Shown here one piece after another: positions 31,599 through 43,700 of a stretch of DNA of 64,000 bases. How positions within the stretch are numbered: the first letter of the stretch is position 1; every line of letters starts with the position of its first letter. The notes beneath the pieces are model-generated. The model saw nothing but the letters and a program-made list of their open reading frames with translations, did no database searches and was not told the DNA's origin. Origin of the DNA: Colocasia esculenta (taxonomy: Eukaryota > Streptophyta > Magnoliopsida > Alismatales > Araceae). The stretch covers positions 76,258,152-76,322,151 of the forward strand of contig CM024756.1 in the NCBI GenBank assembly GCA_014218235.1. The letters are read 5' to 3'. A program made the position numbers and the translations under genes.

Positions 31599-32600
31599 TG
31601 TTGGCCCTTTTGGTATGGCAGCAAGCTAACCTAGAGGGGGGTGAATAGGTTTTTCTGAAATCTGAAGTAGAAACTTAAACACAGAAAATTAACACTTGAA
31701 AGTTTGGTTAGTTAGTGTGATAAAGGGTAGCAGTGCGGAAGCAAATAAACAATCACACAAATGACACAAGGAATTTATCCTGGTTCGGCCCTTCCCACAT
31801 GGAAGTCCTACGTCCAGTCCCCAAGCAACCTCTTGGGATTTTACTAACTAAGGGTACAGTCCCCCTCAAGGACAATACAACACCAGCACCCCAGCTGGTC
31901 TTCTTCTCTTTACCGGGCAAGAAGGCAGCCCACTTCTCTTACAGGTAAAGAAGCCAACCTCCTGATACAAACCCCAGTGCGGTTCTGCTAGACACAAACC
32001 TCTAGCTAGGTTCTACACTGTATACAGTCCTATAGCTGGACAAAGATCTTTCTTAGAAAAGAAAGAACACGGCTGAGAGTTGGAGCAAATAAAAACCAAC
32101 TAAAAGAAACTCTCAGCTAAAAGACTCTCTCCCCCAGATTACAAGATGCACACAGAGAGAGTGAAGAGAGGAGAAGGAGCTTAAATGCTAGAGTGCTTCA
32201 TTACTTGAACACTTCTTTTGGCTCAGGCTCTTTCTCTCTTTTCCTTTGAGTGTATGTGGCGTTGAGGTTCCTCACTGGTTGTACACTCCTTCAAAAAACT
32301 TCAGAAAGCTCATTCTTCTTCTTCAGCCTTCATCTTTCATATGAGCAATTTGAATAAATCTGTTGGAGTTCTAGCGTTCTCATCTTCTCTTTCTTCTGAT
32401 ATTTGTGGTCTACGAGGTCTGCAAGCATAGAAGAAAGTGTTTAGTTAAAAGAGTTTTCTGTCAAAAAGGCGCATACCTCTATGTTTCCTGGTGCCCCCAG
32501 AAGTAGTAAGTAATCCCCTTTTTGTTGGCAGGAAAGAAGAGATCTAGAAAGATAAGCAAAAAGATCTCCTGTCAGAAAGATAGAAGATTACGCAAACAAT
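31599..32600 (-). mobile_element. Inverted Sirevirus solo LTR C, 3' part
   Basis: On the minus strand this is the distal half of a Sirevirus-type LTR. It ends TTCACCCCCCTCTAGGTTAG...GGGCCAACA at 31599 and matches 48560-49680. TTTAT (31594-31598) precedes it and recurs at 44776-44780 after the other half, so this is a solo LTR of about 1770 bp without an internal region, the product of LTR-LTR recombination. It is split at 32600 by the chromovirus. Confidence 0.9.
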
Positions 32601-35600
32601 TGTAAGGCCCTCGAATTTCCGTCGCATTATTTGTATTTATGTGTGTATATTTGTGCTTGTGTATGTATGTACATATTTACGTACGCATTAATTAGTATAA
32701 TTACGTGTGCACGTGTTTACGTAGATGTAAATAATGTATGTATTGCATGGTGTTAGTATGGATATAATACCATATATATTGCATGTATATATGCATGGTA
32801 TGCATGGTTTTCTGCATATTTGGGTTCTGGCCGAAGGCCACCTTGGCGTCAAGCCCAGGCCGTTTAGCTGGTGTTAGCGTCCAGACATGGACGCCAACAC
32901 TCATCCTGGCGTCCAGCGATGTGGACGCCAATTTCTCTGGCCTGCATGGGCAGCAGAGCTGCAAGCTTCTGAAACAAGGATGGCCACCCATTGGGGGATG
33001 TCCCCCAACGGCTCTGAGGGTTGTCCTATCACCCTAGTGAGTGGGAGAGAGACCCTCCTTAAGTCTGAACCCGAAATGGCCTCTCCCCACTCTTCTCTTC
33101 ACCCTTGCAAGAGGAGAAAAAGAGAAGAAAAACCCTAGGTGAAAACTGAGAAAAAAACCCACCTTAGCACCCAAAAATCCGACCCCCTGGAGGTTGATCC
33201 GGCCATCTTCCACGACAAGGAGGAAGCTGGAGCAAAGGAGAAGGCTTCCCCATGTCTCCTTGCTGTGGAGCTCATCCAAGAACCCGGAGGAAGGTGATCT
33301 TGGAGGCCTTTCTGCAACTTTCTTGGGACTGCCCAAGGAGGTCTTCACCGAGCCCTAGATCCCTTGGAGGAATTTTTGAAAGGCAAGTGACCTATCCATG
33401 GTGTCCCTTATGAGTCTAGGTGGTTTATGATTTTTGAGCATTTTTCCTCGAGTCCTAGACCCTCCCATTCACCTAAGTTTCAGAGCTCGGGTCTGTGTTT
33501 CTGCACAGACCTGATTCGACGGCAAGGTCCCAGGACGCCCAGATCATGCTTGGCGTCCATCGACCATGCCGCTGACCCTGAGTCAGCGGCCAGAGACCGC
33601 CGCCAAGTTCCTCAGGACAGAACAGTGAACTGTTCTGCCTTCTTCTACTTTAATTTCGATATGGTTTCCGTGATGAGGATATATGGTAAACCTTATACTC
33701 TATGTATATTGTTAATTGGGTGTGTGAATGAATGTGGGGTGTGATGGTGAATGTGGGAAATGGTATCCCTTAAACTTGTGAGCATGACTTATTGAGATTC
33801 TTGCAAATTTATGTTTCATGATTAGAATTAGTATGAATGCCTTGGTTTTGGTCTGATCATGAAGGTTGTGTCGGTATGTGGTTTGCAATTTTGGTAAATT
33901 ATCCATGCTTGTGTAATTGCTAATAAATCCAGTTCGGTAAAAGAAAGACATGCAAAATGGTTGTGGTGATGATCTATAGATGTATGATTTAGGGTAATTT
34001 GTATTCTCAAATCATGCATATATTAGAAGCCTCTGTTTAAAACAGTAAGTGGCAATTGCAAGATGTATTAAACCCCATGTTAACTTAAGTTGTGAATAGT
34101 ATGAATAGGTATTTGATTTCTGTAAATCTATATAGCTCAGAAAAATCTGAAAATTTGAGTGTATGATCTTGAACCCGAAAACAGCATGTGGTTAAAATTT
34201 CAGGTCATTTGGATCAGTAAATAAAAGTTATGTATTTTCATGTGAAATGTGATAATCTACGTATATTATCGTAATGTGATTAGTTATTGTCTAAAACCAC
34301 TTGATTAGTGAAATTCCTGTGTGTTAAACTCCTGAAATTTGTAGTACCATGTTAGGAAAACAGAAATATTCATGTGAGTGAAAGAGTGAATGTGATGAAA
34401 AGTGTGAAGTGTAAAACCATGTGTAAAACGGTAAATGTGTAAATGTGTAACTGTGCCAATGTGACACTGCTTCCGTAGAGGGCAGTGGAGCTGTATCAGG
34501 GAAAAGTCCCCTGAGAAAGTTCAAAGTGTAAGTGACCCTAAGGGCATTAGGGGGAAATCCTGGAGGTGGACAAGTACCACTGGTTAGGGTGGAGACTTGT
34601 TCTCCCGGTCTGCGCAGTCCAAGAGTCGCCATTGGAATGCCTAGATGGCGTCTATGTGTAATGTGATGTGTATATGTCCTTCTTTGGTGGTTTGGACTAT
34701 GTGTCACGGCACCTAAAAAGTGTAATGTGAAATGTGTAATGTGTATGTGACCATGTGTAAATGTGTAAGTGACAATGTGAATGTGTATGTGTAAAGTGAA
34801 CCATGTGAAAGATGAAAATGTGTAAAGAAAATGTGAAACTAAAGATGTGAAAATGTGTTATTGAAAACCATGTGAGACAATCTGAAATCATGTGAAATCA
34901 ATGAATTTATGTTATTATCATCATGTTATTATGTGCAAAGATGTTTAGAATCCATGTTAGGGATAATTGGTGACAACGGGTACAAGATAGCATGATTGTT
35001 TGATCACATGATATGTTTTACTTAATATTGTAGCTCTCATGTGTAGGTTTTCAGCCATGAAACCATGTGAAATCAGCAACTTAAAGCATGTGAAATGCCT
35101 AGAATATGTTTAAAAACATGTAGGATCCATGCTAGTTGTGTTCCCTTTCATGTATGTAAAATGTTCATGTTGGTAGCTCTCATGTTTTAGCTCATTAAAG
35201 ATTAAAGTGTTTCATGAGTAAATTGAATAGAGAGCATGTGATAGGTGAATTTTATTTTAGAAATCTGAAAGCATGATTCATGTATAAAATTGTAAACCTT
35301 TCATGATAGGTTGAAACTTTAAATGACTAGCATGCCATGTGTTGCAAATTGTAAATGTGCATGTAGAAACCACTAGGACTTGTACGTGTATATCATGAGT
35401 AGTGTTGCTTGCTGAGTCTTGGACTCACTCCTTGCTTCGGCGTACAGGTGTAGTTGGTGACGTGGCACCTTTGGAGGAGGAGAGCAGCAGAGACGGACTC
35501 GAGCGCGGAGATTAGCTAGTTTGGACCTTCTTGTGATTTGTGTATTTCATAAGTATGTAATTTGAACATTGTATTAGAGTACTATGAAAAGGATGTATAA

Positions 35601-35856
35601 GTGTGGACATTTTGTATTTATTTCAGCAATTTAAATTATGTGGACCTTTAGTTCTTTCATGTTAATTACGAACTGCATGTATGTTTAATGTGGATGATGA
35701 ATGAATAGAGACAGTTGTCTTTTACTTCCGCTACTCTGTTGTATATTCGCGTGTATCTCAGCTGTTTGTATCGTTTGGGTAAATGTCCCACTGTGGCAGC
35801 ACTGCTATACCGACGTGGGTTGGTATAACCGTACCGGTATAATGAGGGCCGTCACA
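32601..35856 (+). repeat. 5' LTR of chromovirus D
   Basis: 3256 bp, TGTAAGGCCCTCGAATT...CCGTCACA. It contains a GGCGTCCA/TGGACGCC motif zone (about 32840-32935 and near 33545), a pyrimidine/purine leader-like part, GTGTAAATGTGT simple repeats (34380-34870) and the block at 34453-34650 that is shared with two other Gypsy LTR families. Confidence 0.93.
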
Positions 35857-35861
35857 GAGAT

Positions 35862-35873
35862 TGGTATCAGAGC
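35862..35873 (+). other. Primer-binding site of chromovirus D
   Basis: TGGTATCAGAGC, five bases after the LTR end; complementary to initiator methionine tRNA. Confidence 0.92.
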
Positions 35874-35929
35874 GACCGGTTGAGATTGCACATGAATATA
35901 CCTAAGTCATCATCCCCATTGCATGCTAA

Positions 35930-36036
35930 GTATGTCCACATGTGTAGAAAACACTAATAAGAAGTGAAAGATAGATAAGAAAATGGTTAGAAAACTTAGT
36001 AACCTAGCTCTAATGGTGGCTGAAATTTTATTACAG
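35930..36036 (+). other. Intron-like leader segment 1 of chromovirus D
   Basis: GCTAA|GTATGTCC ... TTTTATTACAG|CCATGG, 107 bp, AT-rich. The acceptor is immediately before the gag ATG at 36039, and a CTAAT branch-point-like word lies near 36010. It has the appearance of a small plant spliceosomal intron. Confidence 0.45.
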
Positions 36037-36250
36037 CCATGGCTTCCCGTGGACGACGTGGAGGTGCGCCAGCTCGCGACGACGAGCAGAGGCGTGATGA
36101 GCAGGCGGAGCATAGGCCCCGGCACCGCGAGGCCCTGTGCTTCCCCCACACGCGCCAGTGGACTATGGAGTATTCATGCAAGGTCTGGTGCAAGCCATGC
36201 AGACGCAGGCTCATACCCAGGCAGCACTCCAGGCCCAGTTGGAGGCCCAG

Positions 36251-36333
36251 GTAGAATAATGAATCAACTAAGTAGCTTGCTATTTAAATTGTGTGATATT
36301 GTGTTTATTGTATATTGTTATTGTTTAATGTAG
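36251..36333 (+). other. Intron-like insert 2 in chromovirus gag
   Basis: GAGGCCCAG|GTAGAATAAT ... TGTTTAATGTAG|CAGGCTCAG, 83 bp and over 70 % A+T within GC-rich coding DNA, with in-frame stops. Removing it joins two Gln/Ala-rich halves in phase. Confidence 0.5.
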
Positions 36334-36525
36334 CAGGCTCAGGCCCCAGCTCAGGACCATGGTGGACCTCCATCATGGAGCGATTCAAGAGGATGACCCC
36401 ACCCTCTTTTAAGGGGGAGAGTGATCGCTAATGGCAGAAAGCTGGAAGGGAGACAGAAGAAAATCTTCCGAGCTATCAGGTGTCCTGATGAGGATAAGGT
36501 GACATTAGCCACCTACATGCTACAA

Positions 36526-36600
36526 GTATGCTTAGTTTATGCTTGTATGTGTTTGTCAAGTTAGAATTTGTTAGTTGGTGCTTATGAAGGTGTATTGCAG
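36526..36600 (+). other. Intron-like insert 3 in chromovirus gag
   Basis: ATGCTACAA|GTATGCTTAG ... GGTGTATTGCAG|GAGAGAGCTG, 75 bp, T-rich. Removing it joins TYMLQ to ERADVWW in phase; the element A gag has the uninterrupted equivalent VVYQLKGPTHEWW. Lengths of 75-107 bp are at the small end of plant introns. Confidence 0.55.
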
Positions 36601-37321
36601 GAGAGAGCTGATGTATGGTGGTCCTCCCTACTGTGTACACGCTTTGAGGACGGAGCAGTAGACGTGGCATGGGACGCGTTCGTGAGACTATTCCGAGCCA
36701 AGTTCATCCCAGAGCATATCCAGGACAAGATGGAGCAAGAATTCCTTTCCCTGACGCAAGGATCAATGACCGTGCTGGAATACGAGGCAAGGTTTTCTGA
36801 ACTTTCTAAATATGCACCGCATATCGTAGAGGATGAGCGCAGGAAGACGAAGAAGTTCGTGATGGGACTCAAGCCATCACTGAGGACGAGACTCGTGGCG
36901 TTTGACCACCGCACGCTAGACGAGGCCCTCAGCGCTGCCTGCAGACAGGAGGGAGAAATGGAGCAATATCTGGAGGAGAAGAAGGCTTCGCAGAGAGAGG
37001 CCGGCAGCGAATTCCAGCGGCAGGATAAGAGGAAAATGGTGTACCAGACACCGCAAGAAACCAATAACAGTCAGCAACTCTCAGGTACCCTCTGTACGTT
37101 CCCCCGGTGCGAAGAAAGAGTGTCCCCATTGTGGGAAGACCCATGGAGGTTCCGAGTGTTGGTTAGTAGCGGGTAGATGCTTAAAGTGTGGGAGCAGCGA
37201 CCACAAGATCAAGGACTGCCCAAGACTTCAGCAGGGAGCTCAGCGTGGAGCGCCAGTACCAGCAGTAGCGGCAGCCGCGCCAGCTACAGGAAGACCAGGA
37301 AGGCCTCGAGCCCCAGCTCGA

Positions 37322-37591
37322 GTGTTTGCTTTAGCTCGTGAGGACGCCGAGCAGGCGGAGCATGTCACCGAAGGTACGGTTTTGCTTTTCGGTGTGCACG
37401 CTCGGGTTTTGTTTGACACGGGTGCTACTCACTCGTTCATTTCCGAGCGGTTCGCTAGGCAGTTAGCCCTAGAGTCAGGCATAGAGTCTGAGGAGTTAGA
37501 GGTCCCTTTGTCTGTGCACACCCCTGCGGGTACGGTATCGACTAGGAAGTGCATTCCGTCGTTACCTGTGTGCATTAGGATAGATTCCTAG
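37322..37591 (+). pseudogene. Chromovirus aspartic protease
   Basis: Open segment of the polyprotein with the retropepsin signature LFDTGATHSFIS (catalytic Asp near residue 37) and the flanking pattern of Gypsy proteases (SERFARQLAL...PAGTV). It would cleave the gag-pol polyprotein. It ends at a stop at 37589, where one indel breaks continuity with the reverse transcriptase. Confidence 0.85.
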
Positions 37592-37605
37592 ATGGGTGTT
37601 TCTTC

Positions 37606-38485
37606 TTGCTAAAGATGAAGGACTATGATTGCATTCTTGGTCTGGATTGGCTAGAGGAGCACTATGCGTTAGTGGATTGTCGTAGGAAGAAGATTGTTTT
37701 CCGCATTCCTGGTGAGGACGAGTTCTCTCATCCCTTGCCAAAGAACTTAGCGGGAAAGTTAGTTATCTCTGCCATGAAGGCGATGCGCATGGTGAACAAG
37801 GGTTGTGACGCATTTCTTGCCAGCGTTATGCTAGTACCCGATGTTGGTTCGTCACTGACTCTTGCAGAGATCGATGTGGTGCAGGAATTTCCAGATGTCT
37901 TTCCCGATGACTTGTCTGGATTGCACCGGATAGAGAGATAGAGTTTACTATAGAGTTGCTTCCAGGCACCTCTCCTATCTCGAAGGCCCCATATCGGATG
38001 GCACCTGCAGAGTTAGCCGAGTTGAGGAAGCAATTGCAAGAATTGCTTGATAAGGGATTCATTCGCCCTAGTGTTTCCCCTTGGGGCGCACCTGTATTAT
38101 TCGTCAAGAAGAAAGACGGGTCACTTAGGTGTATTGATTATAGGAAGTTGAACCAGTGACTGTGAAGAACAGGTATCCCTTACCTCGGATTGATGATCTG
38201 TTTGACCAGTTGCGAGAGCATCAGTCTTTTCCAAGATTGACTTGCGATCTGGTTATCATCAGTTGGATTCGGAGTGAGGATGTGTCCAAGACGGCATTTA
38301 GAACCCGTTATGGACATTATGAGTTCTTGGTCCTTCCTTTCGGATTGACCAACGCCCCTGCAGCGTTCATGGATCTCATGAACCGGGTGTTTAGTCCGTA
38401 TTTAGATAGCTTTGTTGTTGTGTTTATTGATGACGTGTTGGTCTATTCTCCGGATGAGGCCACGCACCGTCAGCATTTGAGGTAG
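37606..38485 (+). pseudogene. Chromovirus reverse transcriptase
   Basis: Three overlapping or adjacent frames (37606-37941, 37956-38159, 38156-38485) cover the linker and the RVT_1 domain: KDYDCILGLDWLEEH, EFPDVFPDDLSGL, SPISKAPYRMAPAEL, SPWGAPVLFVKKKDGSLR, the YRKLN block, then LPFGLTNAPAAFMDLMN and the catalytic VFIDDVLVYS near 38430. Stops at 37941 and 38157 and a frame change within the SKIDLRSGYHQL region near 38240 make it inactive. Confidence 0.88.
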
Positions 38486-38499
38486 TCTTAGAGGTTCTC

Positions 38500-39190
38500 C
38501 GTGAGCACAAGCTGTATGCAAAATTCAGCAAGTGCGAGTTCTGGTTGCGCGAGGTTCACTTTCTCGGGCATGTTATCTCCGGCGCTGGTGTAGCTGTTGA
38601 TCCAGCAAAGGTCCAGGCAGTTATGGATTGGGAGTTCCCAGGACCCCTTCGGAGATTCGTAGTTTCCTTGGGTTAGCTGGTTACTATCGGCGATTCATTG
38701 AGGGTTTCTCATCCATCGCCGCCCCTTTGACAAAGCTGACCAGAAAAGGTGAGAAGTTCGTATGGTCTGAGGCATGTGAGCGTAGCTTTCAGCTATTGAA
38801 GGCTAAGCTTACTTCTGCTCCGGTATTGGTATTGCCTAGTGGTCTAGAGGGCTTTGCCATCTATACGGATGCATCTCGATCGGGTTAGGCTGTGTGCTCA
38901 TGCAGCAAGAAGGGTAGTGGCTTATGCTTCTCGTCATTGAAGGAGCATGAGAGGAACTATCCGACTCATGATTTGGAGCTCGCAGCTGTGGTTCATGCAC
39001 TAAAGATCTGGAGGCACTATCTTTATGGTGTCAGATTTGAGGTGTTTACCGACCACAAGAGCTTGAAGTATCTTTTCTCCCAAAAGGAATTAAACCTGAG
39101 GCAGAGAGATGGATTGAGTTCTTGAAGGACTATGACTTCGACCTTCAGTATCACCTGGAAAGGCGAATGTCGTAGCGGATGCTCTTAGTA
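38500..39190 (+). pseudogene. Chromovirus RNase H region
   Basis: Thumb and RNase H part: FLGLAGYYRRFIEGFS (near 38660), FAIYTDASRSG with the first catalytic Asp (38850-38886, stop just after), ERNYPTHDLELAAVVHALKIWRHYLYG and FTDHKSLKYLFSQKELNLRQR (38950-39110). It would degrade the RNA strand of the RNA-DNA hybrid. It is interrupted at least three times. Confidence 0.85.
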
Positions 39191-39418
39191 GAAAGAGGTC
39201 TTCGCTCCAGCAGGATTGGAAGATGTTGGAGGATGCAGCGTGCTCTATGACCGAGTTAGAGCCATCGTTGTGTCAGGCTTTTGTAGCTCAGCTATCCCTT
39301 AGATCCTCGTCTTGGAGGTGATTGAGCAGCAGAAGGCCGACCCTAGATTGTTAGAGTTAGTGGGTAAGGCGGGCATTGCTCGTGATGAGGACGGTGTGAT
39401 TAGATTTCAGCACCGTGT

Positions 39419-40513
39419 TTGTGTCCTGATGTGGTAGATGTCCGTGAGCATGTGTTAGCGGAGGCTCATAGATCGCGATTCTCTATTCATCCGGGTAACA
39501 CTAAGATGTATCAAGACCTAAAGAGATCATTTTGGTGGTCCGGCATGAAGAAAGATGTTGCGGATTATGTGTCTAGATGTCTAGTATGTCAGCAAGTGAA
39601 AGCCGAGCGGCAGCGACCATCCGGCCTTATGCAGAGGATGGATATCCCCGTATGGAAGTGGGAAGCTATCACTATGGATTTCGTATCGGGTTTGCCTCGA
39701 TCTAGAAGGGGCAATGACTCGATTTGGGTAGTGGTAGATAGATTCTCGAAGACTGCTCATTCTTGCCCATGAAGAAGAAGCAATCAGTAGAGAGTTTAGC
39801 TAGATTGTATGTTAGTAGTGTCATTAGATTGCATGGTGTGCCGAAGTCGATCATTTCGGATCGAGATCCGAGATTTACTTCGAGATTGTGGAAGGGTCTT
39901 CAGGATGCGTTAGGTTCGGAGCTTAAGCTCAGTTCGGCGTTTCATCCCCAGACCGATGGACAGTCCGAGAGGACTATCCACGCTCGAGGATATGTTGAGA
40001 GCGTGTGTTCTGGATTGGAAGGACGATTGGGAGCGCCATTTACCTCTTGTGGAGTTCGCATACAACAACAGCTTTCATGCTAGTATTGGTATGGCTCCAT
40101 TCGAGGCGTTGTATGGTAGGCCCTGCAGATCTCCTTTATGTTGGGAGGAGACTGGTGATAGGCAGTTGATCGGACCGGAGTTAGTTCAGGAAACTTCGGA
40201 CAAGATTCAGCTTATCAGGAAAAGGCTTATTGCGGCACAGGATAGGCAGAAGAGTTATGCCGACAACAGAAGGAAGGATTTGGAGTTTGAGGTTGGCGAT
40301 CATGTCTTCCTGAAGATATCGCCTACTCGAGGTGTTGTCAGATTTGGCAGGCATAGCAAGCTAAGCCCTAGGTTCATTGGCCCATATGAGATTCTCAGAC
40401 GTTTGGGCAGCGTGGCGTATGAGCTAGCATTACCCCCAGCTTGGCTAGCGTTCACCGGTATTCCACGTATCTATGCTCAGGAAGTATGTCCGAGATCCGT
40501 CTCATGTAATTAG
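39419..40513 (+). pseudogene. Chromovirus integrase
   Basis: The H2C2 zinc module (HRSRFSIHPGNTKMYQDLKR...CLVCQQVKAERQRP) lies at about 39460-39610; the catalytic core starts WEAITMDFVSGLPRS and continues with IISDRDPRFTSRLWKGL (second Asp) and FHPQTDGQSERTI (Glu, about 39940-39975). The C-terminal half (39956-40513) has EFAYNNSFHASIGMAPFEALYG and the GPYEILRRLGSVAYEL module. Frame breaks at about 39770 and 39975 separate the three open pieces. The DDE residues themselves are visible. Confidence 0.88.
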
Positions 40514-40515
40514 TC

Positions 40516-40740
40516 ATGAGCCAGTGGAGATCCAGCCACCTTTCGTATGTCGAGCAACCAGTAGCCATTCTTGACCGGAAGGTTCAGCATCTCCGGAACA
40601 AGAGTATCACGTCGGTGAAAGTTCTATGGCGGAACTTCTCACGTGAGGAGGCTACGTGGGAGCTTGAGGATGCGATGAAGAAGAAGTATCCCCTTTGTTT
40701 GAGTAGTGCCGTTCTAACTTCGAGGACGAAGTTTCTTTAA
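40516..40740 (+). pseudogene. Chromovirus C-terminal chromodomain-like segment
   Basis: Follows the integrase after a stop at 40513. It reads VAILDRKVQHLRNKSITSVK then WRNFSREEATWELEDAMKK, the CHROMO-like tail of Tekay/Del integrases that tethers integration to heterochromatin. The purine tract AAGGGGGAGAGGG at about 40739-40751 follows directly. Confidence 0.8.
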
Positions 40741-40751
40741 GGGGGAGAGGG
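40739..40751 (+). other. Polypurine tract of chromovirus D
   Basis: AAGGGGGAGAGGG immediately before the TG of the 3' LTR. Confidence 0.9.
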
Positions 40752-43700
40752 TGTAAGGCCCTCGAATTAATTTCCGTCGCATTATTGTATTTATGTGTGT
40801 ATATTGTGCTTGTGTATGTATGTACATATTTACGTACGCATTAATTAGTATAATTACGTGTGCACGTGTTTACGTTAGATGTAAATAATGTATGTATTGC
40901 ATGGTGTTAGTATGGATATAATACCATATATATTGCATGTATATATGCATGGTATGCATGGTTTTCTGCATAATTTGGAGTTCTGGCCGAAGGCCACCTT
41001 GGCGTCAAGCCCAGGCCGTTTAGCTGGTGTTAGCGTCCAGACATGGACGCCAACACTCATCCTGGCGTCCAGCGATGTGGACGCCAATTTCTCTGGCCTG
41101 CATGCGCAGCAGAGCTGCAAGATTCTGAAACAAGGTATGCCACCCATTGGGGGATGTCCCCCAACGGCTCTGAGGGTGTCCTATCACCCTAGTGAGTGGG
41201 AGAGAGACCCTCCTTAAGTCTGAACCCGAAATGGCCTCTCCCCACTCTTCCCTTCACCCTTGCAAGAGGAGAAAAAGAGAAGAAAACCCTAGGTGAAAAC
41301 TGTGAGAAAAACCCACCTTAGCACCCAAAAATCCGACCCCCTGGAGGTTGATCCGGCCATCTTCCACGACAAGGAGGAAGCTGGAGCAAAGGAGAAGGCT
41401 TCCCCATCGTCCCCTTGCTGTGGAGCTCATCCAAGAACCGGAGGAAGGTGATCTTGGAGGCCTTTCTGCAACTTTCTTGGCTGCCCAAGGAGGTCTTCAC
41501 CGAGCCCTAGATCCCTTGGAGGAATTTTGAAAGGCAAGTGACCTATCCATGGTGTTCCCTTATGAGTCTAGGTCGGTTTTATGATTTTTGAGCATTTTTC
41601 CTCGAGTCCTAGTCCCTCCCATTCACCTAAGTTTCAGAGCTCGGGTCTGTGTTTCTGCACAGACCTGATTCGACGGCAAGGTCCCTGGACGCCCAGATCA
41701 TGCTTGGCGTCCATCGACCATGCCGCTGACCCTGAGTCAACGGCTAGAGACCGCCGCCAAGTTCCTCAGGACAGAACAGTGAACTGTTCTGCCCTTCTTC
41801 TACTTAATTTCGATATGGTTTCCGTGATGAGGATATATGGTAACCTTATACTCTATGTATATGTTTTAATGGGGTGTGTGAATGAATGTGGGGTGTGATG
41901 GTGAATGTGGGAAATGGTATCCCTTAAACTGTGAGCATGACTTATTGAGATTCTTGAAAATTTATGTTTCATGATTAGAATTAGTATGAATGCCTTGGTT
42001 TTGGTCTGATCATGAAGGTTAGTGTCGGTATGTGTTTTGCAATTTTGTAAATTATCCATGCTTGTGTAATTTGCTAATAAAATCCAGTTCGGTAAATAGA
42101 AAGACATGCAAAAATGGTTGTGGTGATTGATCTATAGATGTATGATTTAGGTAATTTTGTATTCTCAAATCATGCATATATTAGAGCCTCTGTTTAAAAC
42201 AGTAAGTGGCAATTTGCAAGATGTATTAAACCCCATGTTAACTTAAGTTGTGAATAGTATGCTAAATAGTATTTTGATTTCTGTAATTCTATGTAGCTCA
42301 TAAAAATCTGAAAATTTGAATGTATGTTCTTGAACCCGAAAACAGCATGTGGTTAAAATTTCAGGTCATTTGGATCAGTGAATAAAAAGTTATGTATTTT
42401 CATGTGAAATGTGATAATCTACGTATATTATCGTAATGTGATTAGTTATTGTCAAAAACCACTTGATTAGTGAAATTCCTGTGTGTTAAACTCCTGAAAT
42501 TCTGTAGTACCATGTTAGGAAAAACAGAAATATTCATGTGAGTGAGAGAGTGAATGTGATGAAAAGTGTGAAGTGTAAAACCATGTGTAAAACGGTAAAT
42601 GTGTAAATGTGTAACTGTGGCAATGTGACATTGCTTCCGTAGAGGGCAGTGGAGCGTATCAGGAAAAGTCCCCCTGAGAAAGTTCAAAGTGTAAGTGACC
42701 CTAAGGGCATTAGGGGAAATCCTGGAGGTGGACAAGTACCACTGGTTAGGGTGGAGACTTGTTCTCCCGTCTGCGCAGTCCAAGAGTCGCCATTGGAATG
42801 CCTAGATGGCGTCTATGTGTAATGTGATGTGTATGTGTCCTTCTTTGGTGGTTTGGACTATGTGTCACGCACCTAAAAAGTGTAATGTGAAATGTGTAAT
42901 GTATGTGACCATGTGTAAATGTGTAAGTGACAATGTGAATGTGTATGTGTAAAGTGAACCATGTGAAAGAGGAAATTGTGTAAAGAAAATGTGAAACTAA
43001 AGATGTGAAAATGTGTTATTGAAAACCATGTGAGACAATCTGAAATCATGTGAAATCAGTGAATTTATGTTATTATCATCATGTTATTATGTGCAAAGAT
43101 GTTTAGAATCCATGTTAGGAATAATTGGTGACAACGGGTACAAGATAGCATGATTGTTTGATCACGTGATATGTTTCTTAATATTGTAGCTCTCATGTGT
43201 AGGTTTCAGCCATGAAACCATGTGAAATCAGCAACTTAAAGTATGTGAAAATGCCTAGAATATGTTTAAAAACATGTAGGATCCATTCTAGTTGTGTTCC
43301 CCTTTCATGTATGTAAAATGTTCATGTCGTAGCTCTCATTTTTAGCTCATTAAAGATTAAGTGTCATGAGTAAATTGAATAGTGAGCATGTGATAGGTGA
43401 ATTTTATTTTAGAAATCTGAAAGCATGATTCATGTATAAAATTTTAAACCTCTCATGATAGGTTGAAACTTTAAATGACTAGCATGCCATGTGTTGCAAA
43501 TTGTAAATGTGCATGTAGAAACCACTAGGACTTGTACGTGTATATCATGAGTAGTGTTACTTGCTGAGTCCTTGGACTCACTCCTTGCTTCGGCGTACAG
43601 GTGTAGTTGGTGACGTGGCACCTTTGGAGGAGGCAGCAGAGACGGACTCCGAGCGCGGAGATTAGCTAGTTTGGACCTTCTTGTGATTTGTGTATTTCAT

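Larger units (their letters stand above)
36039..37315 (+). pseudogene. Chromovirus gag, with two intron-like inserts
   Basis: Structural nucleocapsid protein. The ATG at 36039 starts an Arg-rich N-terminus (MASRGRRGGAPARDDEQ). After a frameshift near 36145 the reading is FMQGLVQAMQTQAHTQAAL to 36250, an 83-bp intron-like insert, then Gln/Pro-rich and KGE-containing sequence to 36525, a 75-bp insert, and then the retrotransposon gag core at 36601-36960 (ERADVWWSSLL, FRAKFIPEHIQDKMEQEFLS, GSMTVLEYEARFSELSKYAP). A CCHC knuckle, CLKCGSSDHKIKDC, is at 37178-37219. Several indels and a stop (TAA at 36429) break the frame. A homologous gag in element A reads straight through the site of the second insert. 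Confidence 0.8.
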
